From assembly GCA_025765595.1 (NCBI GenBank), contig JAIVFH010000476.1, positions 1 to 18,058 of the forward strand: a DNA stretch of 18,058 nucleotides, in the 5' to 3' direction. The stretch is from Obelidium mucronatum. Its lineage: Eukaryota; Chytridiomycota; Chytridiomycetes; Chytridiales; Chytriomycetaceae. The translations under genes were made by a program, and so were the position numbers. Under the pieces are notes generated by a model. The model was not told where the DNA came from and did not search any database. It saw nothing but the letters and a program-made list of their open reading frames with translations. Position 1 is the stretch's first letter, and each line of letters starts with the position of its first letter. Of the stretch, positions 10,601-18,058 are shown piece after piece.

Positions 10601-11168
10601 TTGGGCGTTTCCATAAGTCTCCACCAGACTGTGAAATCGCAGAATCTGGCTGCAGATTTGTTTACAGCGCTCCCTGTCGTCACGTTACAGTAAAAGATCG
10701 TATTGGATCAATGGAGAAAGCCGTGAAGTACGGGATGCGACCGAAATACCCTCTTCACTTTGTCATCGAAACTAGGAATGGTAAAATGAAGAAAGAGTCA
10801 CAAATTTGGGAAGGTATGAAAAAACAAACTCAATCCAGAATATTGAGGTGCTAACTTAATCCACAGGTGAAAGATTGAGACCCAAAGGAATGTTTTACAC
10901 AATTACAAAAAACACGGTGCCAGGGAAGCCTCGGTATCACCCAACCGAGAACAGGTTGATGACGCTCCATGAACGCGCTAGAGCACAGGGATTTTGTCAT
11001 AGTGACATCAGGAAACTGGCAAAAGAGTATACCAAGAACAATGGAAGGGAATTAGAACTGGGGCATCAGCACACGTTGGCGCAGCAGATAGGAAATGCGG
11101 TTCCAAGGGAACTGGCATTTGCAATAGGATGCGCGATAAACAACTCAATAGATGGCGAAAATTACTGA
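7652..11168 (+). CDS. Tandem-chromodomain DNA (cytosine-5) methyltransferase, DIM-2-like
   Basis: Eleven exons: 7652-7789, 7852-7932, 7994-8239, 8296-8701, 8746-8917, 8977-9649, 9720-9821, 9880-10217, 10264-10324, 10372-10813 and 10867-11168; about 986 residues. In order: chromodomain 1 (residues about 34-83), a basic linker with NLS-like SKRRK and KKRRKSQ, chromodomain 2 (about 140-190, YEFDKILAHRV to FFEVKWVGWKQTTWEP), an acidic serine-rich linker, a BAH-like region (from LQVGDFVEINW, about 313, to LLSDQ and a Cys-x-Cys), a second BAH-like stretch (about 450-560), then the methyltransferase: motif I DAFSGTGNF, motif IV ASPPCQDYS with the catalytic Cys near 678, motif VI VVENV, motif VIII SPQSRNRI, and motifs IX-X ending QQIGNAVP. 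It should methylate cytosine in nuclear DNA; the chromodomains suggest guidance by methylated histone H3 (inference). There is no SNF2 part, unlike DNMT5. The exon 7/8 junction uses a poor GAG acceptor and is uncertain. Confidence 0.88.
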
Positions 11169-11213
11169 AATATATTTAAACTAATATCCTCAGCGTCAGG
11201 GTTTCTTCACTTT

Positions 11214-11368
11214 TTATGTGCCTCTCTTCTTTTTCACTACTCCTTCGACCTCATGAGTTACATCGGGAAACCCATTATCGCCTTCAAAAACATGAGTAGG
11301 TGTAACTTGATCTGCCGTTTCCAGCGGTATTTCCCCTTTCTTTTTCTTTTCGTCCAGCTGTGTCGTAG
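11214..11368 (-). CDS. Possible 3' exon of an unknown minus-strand gene
   Basis: On the minus strand a frame is free of stops from 11507 down to a TAA at 11214-11216 but contains no ATG. A good acceptor (CCTTTTTCAG) lies just before 11368. The predicted exon encodes about 50 residues, beginning with ACGACACAG-encoded TTQLDEKKKK, then a mixed acidic and hydrophobic stretch, and a basic end VVKKKRGT. The residue mix looks more coding-like than the hydrophobic overlapping frame. I found no convincing upstream exon and no recognisable family. It would converge with the methyltransferase, tail to tail, 45 bp apart. It could equally be noncoding. Confidence 0.22.
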
Positions 11369-11632
11369 CTGAAAAAGGCGGCGGCGCAACATAACTACAG
11401 TATTGAACACAAAAGAAGAACCATAAAAAATCGTTCGAAACGAAACAAAAATTTCCCCCTTTTTTTGTTTCTGAAAAGAGAATACAACCATTATGAAAAA
11501 AGCGCTCCTACATCTACAGAAGGTAAGCATCCAAACTGCGCAATGGTGCGTCTGCTGGAGTGTCATTATCTTAAATCAGGGTCTGGTTGTGTTCTGGCTC
11601 AATGTCGCATTATGGCAGGTATCTGTTGTAAA

Positions 11633-11692
11633 GCATTTTATGCTTTTACTTAAACGCGTTGAATTTATTAACCGCATTTTAGGCTTTTACTT
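11633..11692. repeat. 19-bp imperfect direct repeat
   Basis: GCATTTTATGCTTTTACTT at 11633-11651 recurs with one change at 11674-11692, 41 bp apart. Copy number two only. Function unknown. Confidence 0.6.
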
Positions 11693-12002
11693 TGTACCAT
11701 ACGTCGATTTTTTATAAATGCCACAAACTTGCCAGCCAATTTTTGAAGTAAACAGAATATATTTTAAGTTTTTTTGCAATAACCTCGCACCCAAGACCAG
11801 AGTCTCTCGCAATCCATCTTTTGCATCTTTTATATTGCATTTGGTAAGTGCTCTGCGGCAACCTGAATCATGTTTGAGCGCAGATGCGCCCCCCTTTCTA
11901 TCTCTAGGAACAAAAGATCAAGTCCTGGAGTATCAATCAGTTAAACTCTTCGATACTATTCTTCAGATTTGAGACATTCCGAGGAATTGAAGTCTGACTA
12001 CC

Positions 12003-12032
12003 AAAATCCCATGTGTATCCACATGGGATTTT
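12003..12032. repeat. Perfect 13-bp inverted repeat (hairpin)
   Basis: AAAATCCCATGTG at 12003-12015 and its exact reverse complement at 12020-12032 are separated by the 4-base loop TATC. The hairpin ends 19 bp before the ATG at 12052, so it lies in the probable promoter or 5' untranslated region of that gene. A dyad this perfect could be a protein-binding site or an RNA stem-loop, or a transposon footprint; the sequence does not decide. Confidence 0.75.
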
Positions 12033-12051
12033 ATTAATATCCTCCAAAAAA

Positions 12052-14624
12052 ATGAACGATCTCCCTCAAATCCAAGCAAACACAAGAGAGGCCTTAGCAA
12101 AAGGAAAGCGAGCCCACGCTTTAGCGCTTGCCAATGCGTTAGTTGCTGGATCGGCGTCTGCAAGCACAAGACCACAGGGGGGCGTAACTGGCCAAGCAAG
12201 TAAGTGGATCTCCAGCCCTATAACCAATCGGTTAAAGGGCAACAAAAACATTTATACGCGCGTACCCTCATATCACCAACCTGTGTTGCGTTGCCAGCCC
12301 AAGCAGTGAAAGGGGGTAGAGCCAGCCTGCGCATATTTGGTGAAAACATTCCTTTGGGAAGAATCCCAAGCAGGATTGTCGAAATATCTCGAGGTAAGTT
12401 TGAGTCTTATTTACTTCCATCCTAAAGAAAAGTGCAGGGACAACCTCAGCCATCTCTGCAACTCGAAACATTCCTTTTGAAGAAGCACCAAATCATGACC
12501 TAGCGGAGGTAATAAGGATATATATTATTATTAAATATTTCCTTCAAAAAACTGTGATAGAATCCTTTTTCAGCCAGTCCAGAGTATGGCGGAAAGTGTC
12601 TTGCGATAGCCGTAAACTATCAGAATTTTATTGCTGTCAACCGAAAAGCAATGAAACATGCTCAAGTTAAACTGGCGTTTCTATGCAGTTACATGTGGTG
12701 AGTAAGACACTATTTTTCTAAATAGTTAATTTGTTTCAAATAGTTTGGTTACTCCAGATGAATACATGTGGAACACAATCAAGACAACACACCCACAATA
12801 CATGGCATACCGGGCTATGTGTAAAAAAACCTTTCAGTTCACGGGAATGCCAGCTACGGAAGACGCAGAAGGCAAATTCCGCCAGGTTGTTACAGCTGGA
12901 ATTGCAGTTGCCGAAACTGGCTGGTTCATGCAAGCTCATTTAGACGGGTTGGATCCAAGAAATATCGAACCAGATGATTTCACCACGAAATTATTCAACG
13001 CTTTCACGGAGATAATGCCGTCCATTGCTATATACACAGTTGCTGTCGCATCTAAATCGATAAAAGACGAGTGTGACAGTAATCAGGTGGATGGTATTGT
13101 TTTGCGCAGAATGCTTGAACACAAACAAGGTATTAATAAGTTAAGATATTTTAAGAAATCTTTTAATGAGTTATGGTCTCTAGGAAAACCCCCGCTGATA
13201 CTTCACAATGAAGATACACCCAAGAATCTTGAAGACGATGAAATGAACACCAGCAAGCCTGCCAATGATAGTGAACCAATTGGCAGTCCAGAATGTGATG
13301 CTGGCCCTTGTCTGAATGCAAGCAATCCACCCGCTCACCCCCCAAATGCCCAACCTGAAACTCTTGGATTTGCACCTGGTGACGATGATTCCACATCTGG
13401 TGCAACTCCCCAACCTCCCGCTCCGACCACAGACCAACAAGGCAAGCCAACACCCGAGGGCCAAGTTCCAACACCTCAAAAAACAACAACTCCCGCATCC
13501 CCTGGACCTCCTGAACCAACACCCACAACCACAACTGCCACCCTTTCTCAAATTCCTCATGCCCCGCCGCCCGTACTGATTGCCCCCAGATCAGATGGAC
13601 AACAAGCTTCTGGTGCACCTGACGGTCCCTTGACGCCAACCCGCCCCAAGAGAAGAAAGTCTCAGATTTCTGCCCCTGCTTCCAGTGACAGCGAGCCATG
13701 TCAATCCTCCAAAAAAAGGAAAGGTCGTAAAAGGGCATCAAAACCAAGCCCCTCCAAACTAATTGCTACAAACCAGCAATTCTTCACTGAAGCCTTCGAA
13801 GGAACATTTAAAAATGACGCTGGGGATGACTTTATCGAAATCAAGACCGAAACAAAACCCATATTTGTGAAGACTGAACACTGTGAAGCTGCTGAATATT
13901 TTCTCCGTTATGGTCACCTCACTATGAACGAATTCAGAAAGCAGGCAGCAGCAACCGGTTACGCCAAACAATTGGGCCAGCTATATGCAGACATTTTCAA
14001 AAGAGGTAGAATCATTTTTTCACAACATGAATGTAGTTTATCTAAATCGTGATTTGTGTATTTTTTTGTTCATCAGCTGTTCTGTCAAACGAATTTATTT
14101 CGGACTCGTCTGAAGATGAAGTGAAAGTTAATGTAGTCAAGCAAGCTGGATTGAATACAATGTCCTCATCAATAGTCAAAGACGTATCAATAGGTAGGAA
14201 CGCAAATGTTGCTGGAGATGATCCGATGGTGTTGGACAACAGTCAGTCCGAGGCTAGAGAACACAAGGGATACAGTGGAGATTTTCAGAAAGAGGGGGGA
14301 GATCCCATGGATATGGAGTTTGACAATTGGTGGGGTGGCAATATGGACCTTCCTTCAACAGACCCGCAGTCTGCTACCCAGCCGCCAGGTGTCTACACTC
14401 CGCATTGGATTCAGGAAGTGTTTATTGGTATGCCCATTGAGATCCTAGTACCGGATGGCAACCAACTTTCTTGGCAATTGGCGAAAGTAGTTGGAAGCAC
14501 TTCCCATCTTGGAATGGTTCAAACAGTTGAAGTTCAAGTGGATGGAAATAATCAAACCAACTTGAAAATAATTGACACAAGTGATCCAAGTCAATTAATT
14601 TGCCTGAGACAGTGTGGCGGCTAA
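12052..14624 (+). CDS. Unrecognised, probably nuclear protein
   Basis: Seven exons join in one frame: 12052-12199, 12307-12393, 12438-12508, 12561-12697, 12744-13129, 13184-14005 and 14077-14624, giving 732 residues. The intron 13130-13183 is 54 nt, free of stops and divisible by three, so retention would give 750. I do not recognise the family. Visible parts: an alanine-rich helical N-terminus; a globular region of about 170 residues (from NPFSASPEYGG through MWNTIKTTHPQYM and TGWFMQAHLDG); a long proline-, threonine- and glutamine-rich linker; two basic nuclear-localisation-like clusters (PKRRKS and KKRKGRKRASK); a second short globular segment around EYFLRYGHLTMNEFRKQA; an acidic serine patch; and a C-terminal beta-rich segment (GMPIEILVPDG, LSWQLAKVVGS) that could be a small Tudor-like barrel (inference). 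It is co-directional with the methyltransferase and with the next gene, 132 bp on. Confidence 0.7.
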
Positions 14625-14756
14625 CTCGAACAACACATTGCTTTTATTCTTTTTATATACTTTTAGTGAATGTTGCGTTTTTATTCATAGCTTTTGTATT
14701 TGTCGTTTTGTGCAGCTGTTGGCATTTTGAGAAAATAAGTATTAATTTGGCATAAA

Positions 14757-17052
14757 ATGAACCAACTCAAATCACCGGAGACTAGGCCACCAATTACCTG
14801 GCAGCAGCTTGAGGATCCAGAAACACTCCGATCAGGACTTGAGGGACATCAACAGTTGTTTGGCATTCCAGGAGCCGCCCCGGCAGGGCCGTTCTTTGTG
14901 ATTCAAACCAGCTTTGCTCTCCCAAATGATTGGTCCCCTCACATCTGTGAAACATTCAAACAGACACTGGACAAAAAACTTACTAAATGGACCCGAATTC
15001 AACGCAAGCCTGTCAATTGCCATAATACAAGGCTGGACTGGATAGTCAGAATTGACCAAGATGAATATATGGTCGAAATATTCATGTGGCCAGCAGTAAA
15101 CAACTGGGGAGTTCAAGCCGTAATGAAAATAGGCACTGATGGTATATATTCATCGTTTGACGCCGTTGCGCAAATTCACCCACCTTTTCCAAGTGAGTTA
15201 TTCCATTCTTTGTTTCACCAAACAGTTTAATCTCGCTATTTTAGCCATTCTGGATTATTCAAACATTGAGGATTTGTTATCCCGGCTTGAGTGCCACGGA
15301 GTCTGCCACGCTCTACACCCTCTTGCAATTAATGAAACGGAACTAGTGACAAAGGTTCTTGAAGCGATGGCCGAATCTGTTTTCTGGCCAGTAAATGCCA
15401 CCCATTCTCGTTTGGATTGGCTCCAGATGTATCACCTGGCTGGGAAAAAATTCTTTTCAGGTCTTCGGCATAATTTACCCGCAGGAGTGGAACGAATCTC
15501 GGGAAATGCATTCCAGTATAATCTCAACACTTGGTCTGATATAATGGATTGGGCGACGATTAATTCCGAGGAATTGAACTTGGGTCCTGGTGCATCTTCC
15601 ACACTACAATCTGCTTTGAAGAAAATGGAACAGTCCAGAACAACAGCGTATTCTCAAATAATGACACGGTTTTTTGGTGAAAAAGTACTGGAATCTGAAA
15701 TTAAAAGCACGGGAATTTCGCTCCTGATGAGCGTCCCAAAACTTACATTTCAACAGCTGGATCATTTCGATGCCCAGGTTATGGGTGTTTATTCAACACT
15801 ATTCAGTATTGGTGAAACTACAAACACCACTCTCTTTCATAAGACAAGTAATTTTTTGGAAAAATACTCACCAAGGTGAGTTGGTATCTTGTTTGCCTTT
15901 TTTGGTATCTGACAACATTAACGTTACATTCCAGATCTCGACTTTTGGGCGAACGAAACTCGGCTGTTTGTCAAAGCGGGAGCGGTGTCCCACTAATCGA
16001 GGCCGATGAAGTATATGTCCATGCAAACTATTCCTCTTTGCTCCAGGAGGAACCCCCTCAAAGATGGAGCGCGCGTGGATTTATTCCAGGCTCCGAGGTG
16101 TCATTTCTTGGCTTAGTGGGTCATTGCGGAAAAGGGAATGATGCCGAACCTCCCAGAATACCTGATTGTTATTGTGAAGAGTCTGTCAGGCCAACTTATC
16201 AAGACTCCTCGTCACTCGGTATCCTCCACTGCAGATGCCAACTTTTTGGAAAATCCAAGAAAGCTGTAGTTGCAGAATTACCCAGCTCCGAAGAAGGCAT
16301 CAAACCAGTATACAAGCTGTTTGACCAGCTTTGCGCTGACCCTTTTAATCGCCGCATCACATCAGAAGGGCAAATTCGAAGCAGTACCGCAGCTTCCTAC
16401 TTGAAAGGGTTTCGCCATTCGTATCACTTTGTCCGACTTGCCCGAGATCTTCTGTACGATGGTAAGTTTTGGGTTTTGTCAACTATAAAATCATAATCAA
16501 CTTATTATTCATACAGGTCAGGCAGGAATGCTGGGGCATCTCGGCTCTACTGATGACATCACAAAGCGGTTAATGTGCTTTGTTAGGGCTGGAAAACTTG
16601 TGGATTTATTCAGCCCCGACAGTTATGCAGTTGTTGCTGAGAATTTTGCAGATATTGTGGCCATGTCAATGGAGGAGTGGGAGCAGTTGAACACGGGAAC
16701 AATTGGAGCTTCCATTGCCATTCATGTTGGAGCCTATGATAAAGAGCACCTGAGCAATGAAGATGATGACATGGAATTCAATCAGGATGATGAATTGGAC
16801 GATCCAGATTACACCCCCGAAAACGATTCAGTCACTGAGCAGTTAACTGCAGATGAAAGTTTTGATGCCGGATACTTTCAGGAAGATGTTTTGGATGAGG
16901 CAGAATACTCTGGAGAAAATGATTTGGCAGAAACGGGAAGTACTACAAACGCTCCAGTCAATGCGTTGGATAATTTGGATAAAGGAATACTCCATCTGGA
17001 ATATTCTGGGGACTCTTCTAATTCAACTGTTCAAGTCAGAAATGTGTTGTAG
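14757..17052 (+). CDS. Unrecognised protein with acidic C-terminus, end altered by LTR insertion
   Basis: Four exons, 14757-15192, 15245-15875, 15935-16461 and 16517-17052, join in one frame to give 709 residues; donors are GTGAGT or GTAAGT, introns 52-59 nt. I do not recognise the family. Residues 1-520 look globular, with tryptophan-rich stretches (SRLDWLQMYHLAGKKFFSG, PQRWSARGFIPGSEVSFLG), a cysteine-rich patch (DCYCEES and HCRCQ) that might bind metal, and a helical segment (IRSSTAASYLKGFRHSYHF). About the last 130 residues are strongly acidic (EDDDMEFNQDDELDDPDYTP) and probably disordered, as in histone-binding or transcription proteins. The final two codons and the TAG stop lie within or at the edge of a retrotransposon LTR starting at 17045, so the original C-terminus may have been longer. 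Confidence 0.68.
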
Positions 17053-17187
17053 AGGGACTGGAAGCGGTGCTGGTTCTGTAGACAGGTGAGCTGATCGTTG
17101 TGGACACTAGAGAGATTTTGGAGAGAATTCTTTTTACTTTATTTCCAAACATGGAGCTTGCAACATGAGTTTCATGTGCCTCCAACA
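17045..17187 (-). repeat. 3' LTR of a Ty1/copia element
   Basis: In element orientation (minus strand) the repeat starts TGTTGGAG at 17187 and ends CTACAACA at 17045: terminal inverted ends with one mismatch, 143 bp. It is preceded by a purine tract and contains an AATAAA signal (minus strand, 17138-17143). The partner 5' LTR and the second target-site copy lie outside the window; the flank at this end is AAATG (17040-17044). Boundaries rest on the inverted ends and the adjacent purine tract, so they are good but not proven. Confidence 0.8.
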
Positions 17188-17195
17188 CTTCCCCT
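17188..17195 (-). promoter_or_regulatory. Polypurine tract (second-strand primer site)
   Basis: On the minus strand AGGGGAAG lies directly before the LTR start TGTTGGAG. That is where the plus-strand DNA primer of LTR retrotransposons is made. Confidence 0.75.
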
Positions 17196-17524
17196 CAAGC
17201 GAACATGATTGAATAAAGAATGAATTGAACAACGATCAGACTTGGATCATGTGACATGAATGTGACTTGATTAATTGCCAATGATTAATTAAGGCTTGGT
17301 GATTAAATTGGGTTCGGCGAAGGTCATGTGATTGTCACGTGATGGTGCCTTCCCCTTGATCGTGTGAATCGCTTGAGAGTTGTGTCTTTCTGTGCGGTCT
17401 TGCGTTATTACACCCTGTGTCAGATTCTTACTGACTAAAACACTCGTCCCTCGCTCAACCATTAAAATGGCGAAGCAAGGATAAAGTGAAACCTTCATAG
17501 GCGGATATGTAATAATCGAACAAG

Positions 17525-17595
17525 TGCGCAGAGCAGGTCTTGAACCTGGGTTGTCTTGGTAGTAGACTTGCGCTCTGACCATTGAGCTAAGTGGT
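17525..17595 (-). other. tRNA-like sequence with Pol III A and B boxes
   Basis: On the minus strand TTAGCTCAATGGTC (17577-17590) matches the A box and D arm (stem GCTC/GAGC), and GGTTCAAGACC (17536-17546) matches the B box and T loop. Between them GTCT and AGAC can pair around a 7-base loop. The acceptor stem does not pair, the spacing after the D stem is too long and position 33 is not U, so this is not a working tRNA. It looks like the head of a tRNA-derived SINE or an old tRNA copy captured in the 3' noncoding part of the copia element. Confidence 0.5.
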
Positions 17596-17727
17596 TGGTT
17601 TTCTTGTGTACTTTTGAACTTGAATAAATAGTTGGTTTGTTCTATATGAGTTGTATGTTTAAAATATGAAGTTTTCTATAGTCTAGAATCGAAATCAAAT
17701 TGAATTGAATAGAATTGACTTAGCATT

Positions 17728-17756
17728 ATTGGGGGCAAATCACGACTAGCCCCAAT
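17728..17756. repeat. Imperfect hairpin in copia 3' noncoding region
   Basis: ATTGGGGGC at 17728-17736 faces GCCCCAAT at 17749-17756 across a 12-base loop, with one bulged G. It lies 37 bp past the RNase H stop (element orientation). Function unknown. Confidence 0.5.
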
Positions 17757-17792
17757 GCGTATCGCGGAAGTCAATCTTGAATCGTGAATTGT

Positions 17793-18058
17793 TTAAATTG
17801 TAATCGCAGTAAGAGACATCATGCCAAATCGAGCACGAAGTTTCTTGAATTGATCGCGTCCAAGACACTTGGTGAGTAAATCGGCTGGCTGGTCAGCGGT
17901 CTTGATCCAAGTGACCTTGACTTGTTTTAAATTGACCAGTTCGCGGATATAGTGGTATCGAATGTTGATGTGCTTGGATCGATGGGAGAATACATCGTTA
18001 TTGCATTGATGAATTGTAGACTGGTTATCTTCGAATACTTGAATTGGTTTTTTGAGTG
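17793..18058 (-). CDS. Copia polyprotein, RNase H C-terminus (5' truncated by window edge)
   Basis: On the minus strand 87 codons are open from the window edge to a TAA at 17793-17795. The sequence shows the copia RNase H signature: VFEDNQSTIHQ (with the catalytic Asp of the DNQ motif), HRSKHINIRYHYIRELV, then VTWIKTADQPADLLTKCLG, close to the usual C-terminal motif with Q-ADLLTK. This part digests the RNA strand after reverse transcription. No stop or frameshift interrupts the visible portion, so the element may be fairly young. It lacks an ATG because the N-terminal part is off the window. Confidence 0.9.
   Translation of the reverse strand, partial: LKKPIQVFEDNQSTIHQCNNDVFSHRSKHINIRYHYIRELVNLKQVKVTWIKTADQPADLLTKCLGRDQFKKLRARFGMMSLTAITI

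Larger units (their letters stand above)
11169..12051. other. Intergenic region, no firm gene
   Basis: About 0.9 kb between the methyltransferase stop and the next confident ATG. It holds a possible minus-strand 3' exon (11214-11368), a 19-bp direct repeat (11633 and 11674) and a perfect hairpin (12003-12032). Open frames on the + strand at 11493-11717 and 11718-11972 look like chance: hydrophobic or mixed composition and no recognisable domain. A GTAAGT donor at 11844 and a CTTCAG acceptor ending at 11967 could bound an intron in the 5' untranslated region of the downstream gene. Confidence 0.5.
17045..18058 (-). mobile_element. Ty1/copia LTR retrotransposon, 3' part
   Basis: The element runs on the minus strand and enters from the right window edge: RNase H C-terminus (17793-18056), about 600 nt of noncoding DNA, polypurine tract (17188-17195) and 3' LTR (17045-17187). 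The order RNase H, PPT, LTR and the RNase H motifs identify the copia superfamily. Gag, protease, integrase and most of the reverse transcriptase lie beyond the window. It sits against the 3' end of the host gene that begins at 14757. Confidence 0.85.

Noticed and set aside
7652..11168. Assignment to DNMT5 or plant chromomethylase
   Set aside because: No SNF2 ATPase follows the catalytic domain, and the chromodomains are N-terminal rather than set within the catalytic motifs.
11258..11566. 102-residue minus-strand open frame
   Set aside because: Cysteine- and arginine-rich, low-complexity translation; the overlapping frame ending at 11214 looks more coding-like, and neither is convincing.
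12745..14052. A single-exon 435-residue gene
   Set aside because: Its start codon is TTG and it continues in frame from upstream exons through clear splice sites, and into a further exon after 14005.
16320..16660. Tyrosine recombinase (Crypton-like) domain in the acidic-tail protein
   Set aside because: The helical stretch IRSSTAASYLKGF resembles a core-binding helix, but no R...HxxR...Y catalytic set follows.
17289..17582. 97-residue open frame on the minus strand
   Set aside because: It overlaps the tRNA-like block in the noncoding part of the copia element, has no recognisable domain and ordinary chance composition.
17525..17595. Functional tRNA gene
   Set aside because: No paired acceptor stem, wrong spacing after the D arm and C instead of U before the anticodon position.

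Overview
The window looks like nuclear DNA of a fungus or fungus-like eukaryote. Genes are compact and split by many short introns (44-70 nt, one of 159 nt). They include a GINS subunit, a mitochondrial PPR-like protein and a DNA cytosine methyltransferase whose middle region resembles the fungal DIM-2 type. The end of a Ty1/copia retrotransposon closes the window. An early-diverging (zoosporic) fungus is my best inference, from gene content and intron style only; no rRNA or other marker is present.

Layout: (a) 1-113, GC-rich, possibly the 3' end of an unknown + strand gene. (b) 161-1023 minus, PSF2 (GINS complex) in four exons. (c) 1129-3582 minus, a mitochondrial PPR-like protein in two exons. 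(d) 3650-5917 minus, a membrane-anchored protein with a C-terminal O-fucosyltransferase domain and a GT61-like segment before it. (e) 5949-7583 plus, a six-exon WD40 protein, head to head with (d) with only 31 bp between the start codons. (f) 7652-11168 plus, an eleven-exon DNA (cytosine-5) methyltransferase with two N-terminal chromodomains, a DIM-2-like BAH region and a full set of catalytic motifs. (g) 11169-12051, about 0.9 kb with a possible minus-strand 3' exon, a short direct repeat and a perfect 13-bp hairpin. (h) 12052-14624 plus and (i) 14757-17052 plus, two multi-exon genes for proteins I do not recognise; the first looks nuclear, the second has a very acidic tail. (j) 17045-18058 minus, the 3' end of a Ty1/copia element: 3' LTR, polypurine tract, about 600 nt of noncoding DNA holding a tRNA-like Pol III promoter remnant, and the C-terminus of the RNase H domain. 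The LTR cuts into the end of gene (i) and supplies its stop codon.

Genes (a)-(e) are housekeeping-like. The most interesting part is 7.6-17.1 kb: a methyltransferase that carries its own probable histone-mark readers, followed on the same strand by two unrecognised genes. I assembled the exon structures by hand from splice sites and frame continuity; every multi-exon gene closes in one frame, but one methyltransferase junction (near 9822-9880) is doubtful. A functional link among the methyltransferase and the two unknown genes is inference from neighbourhood only.
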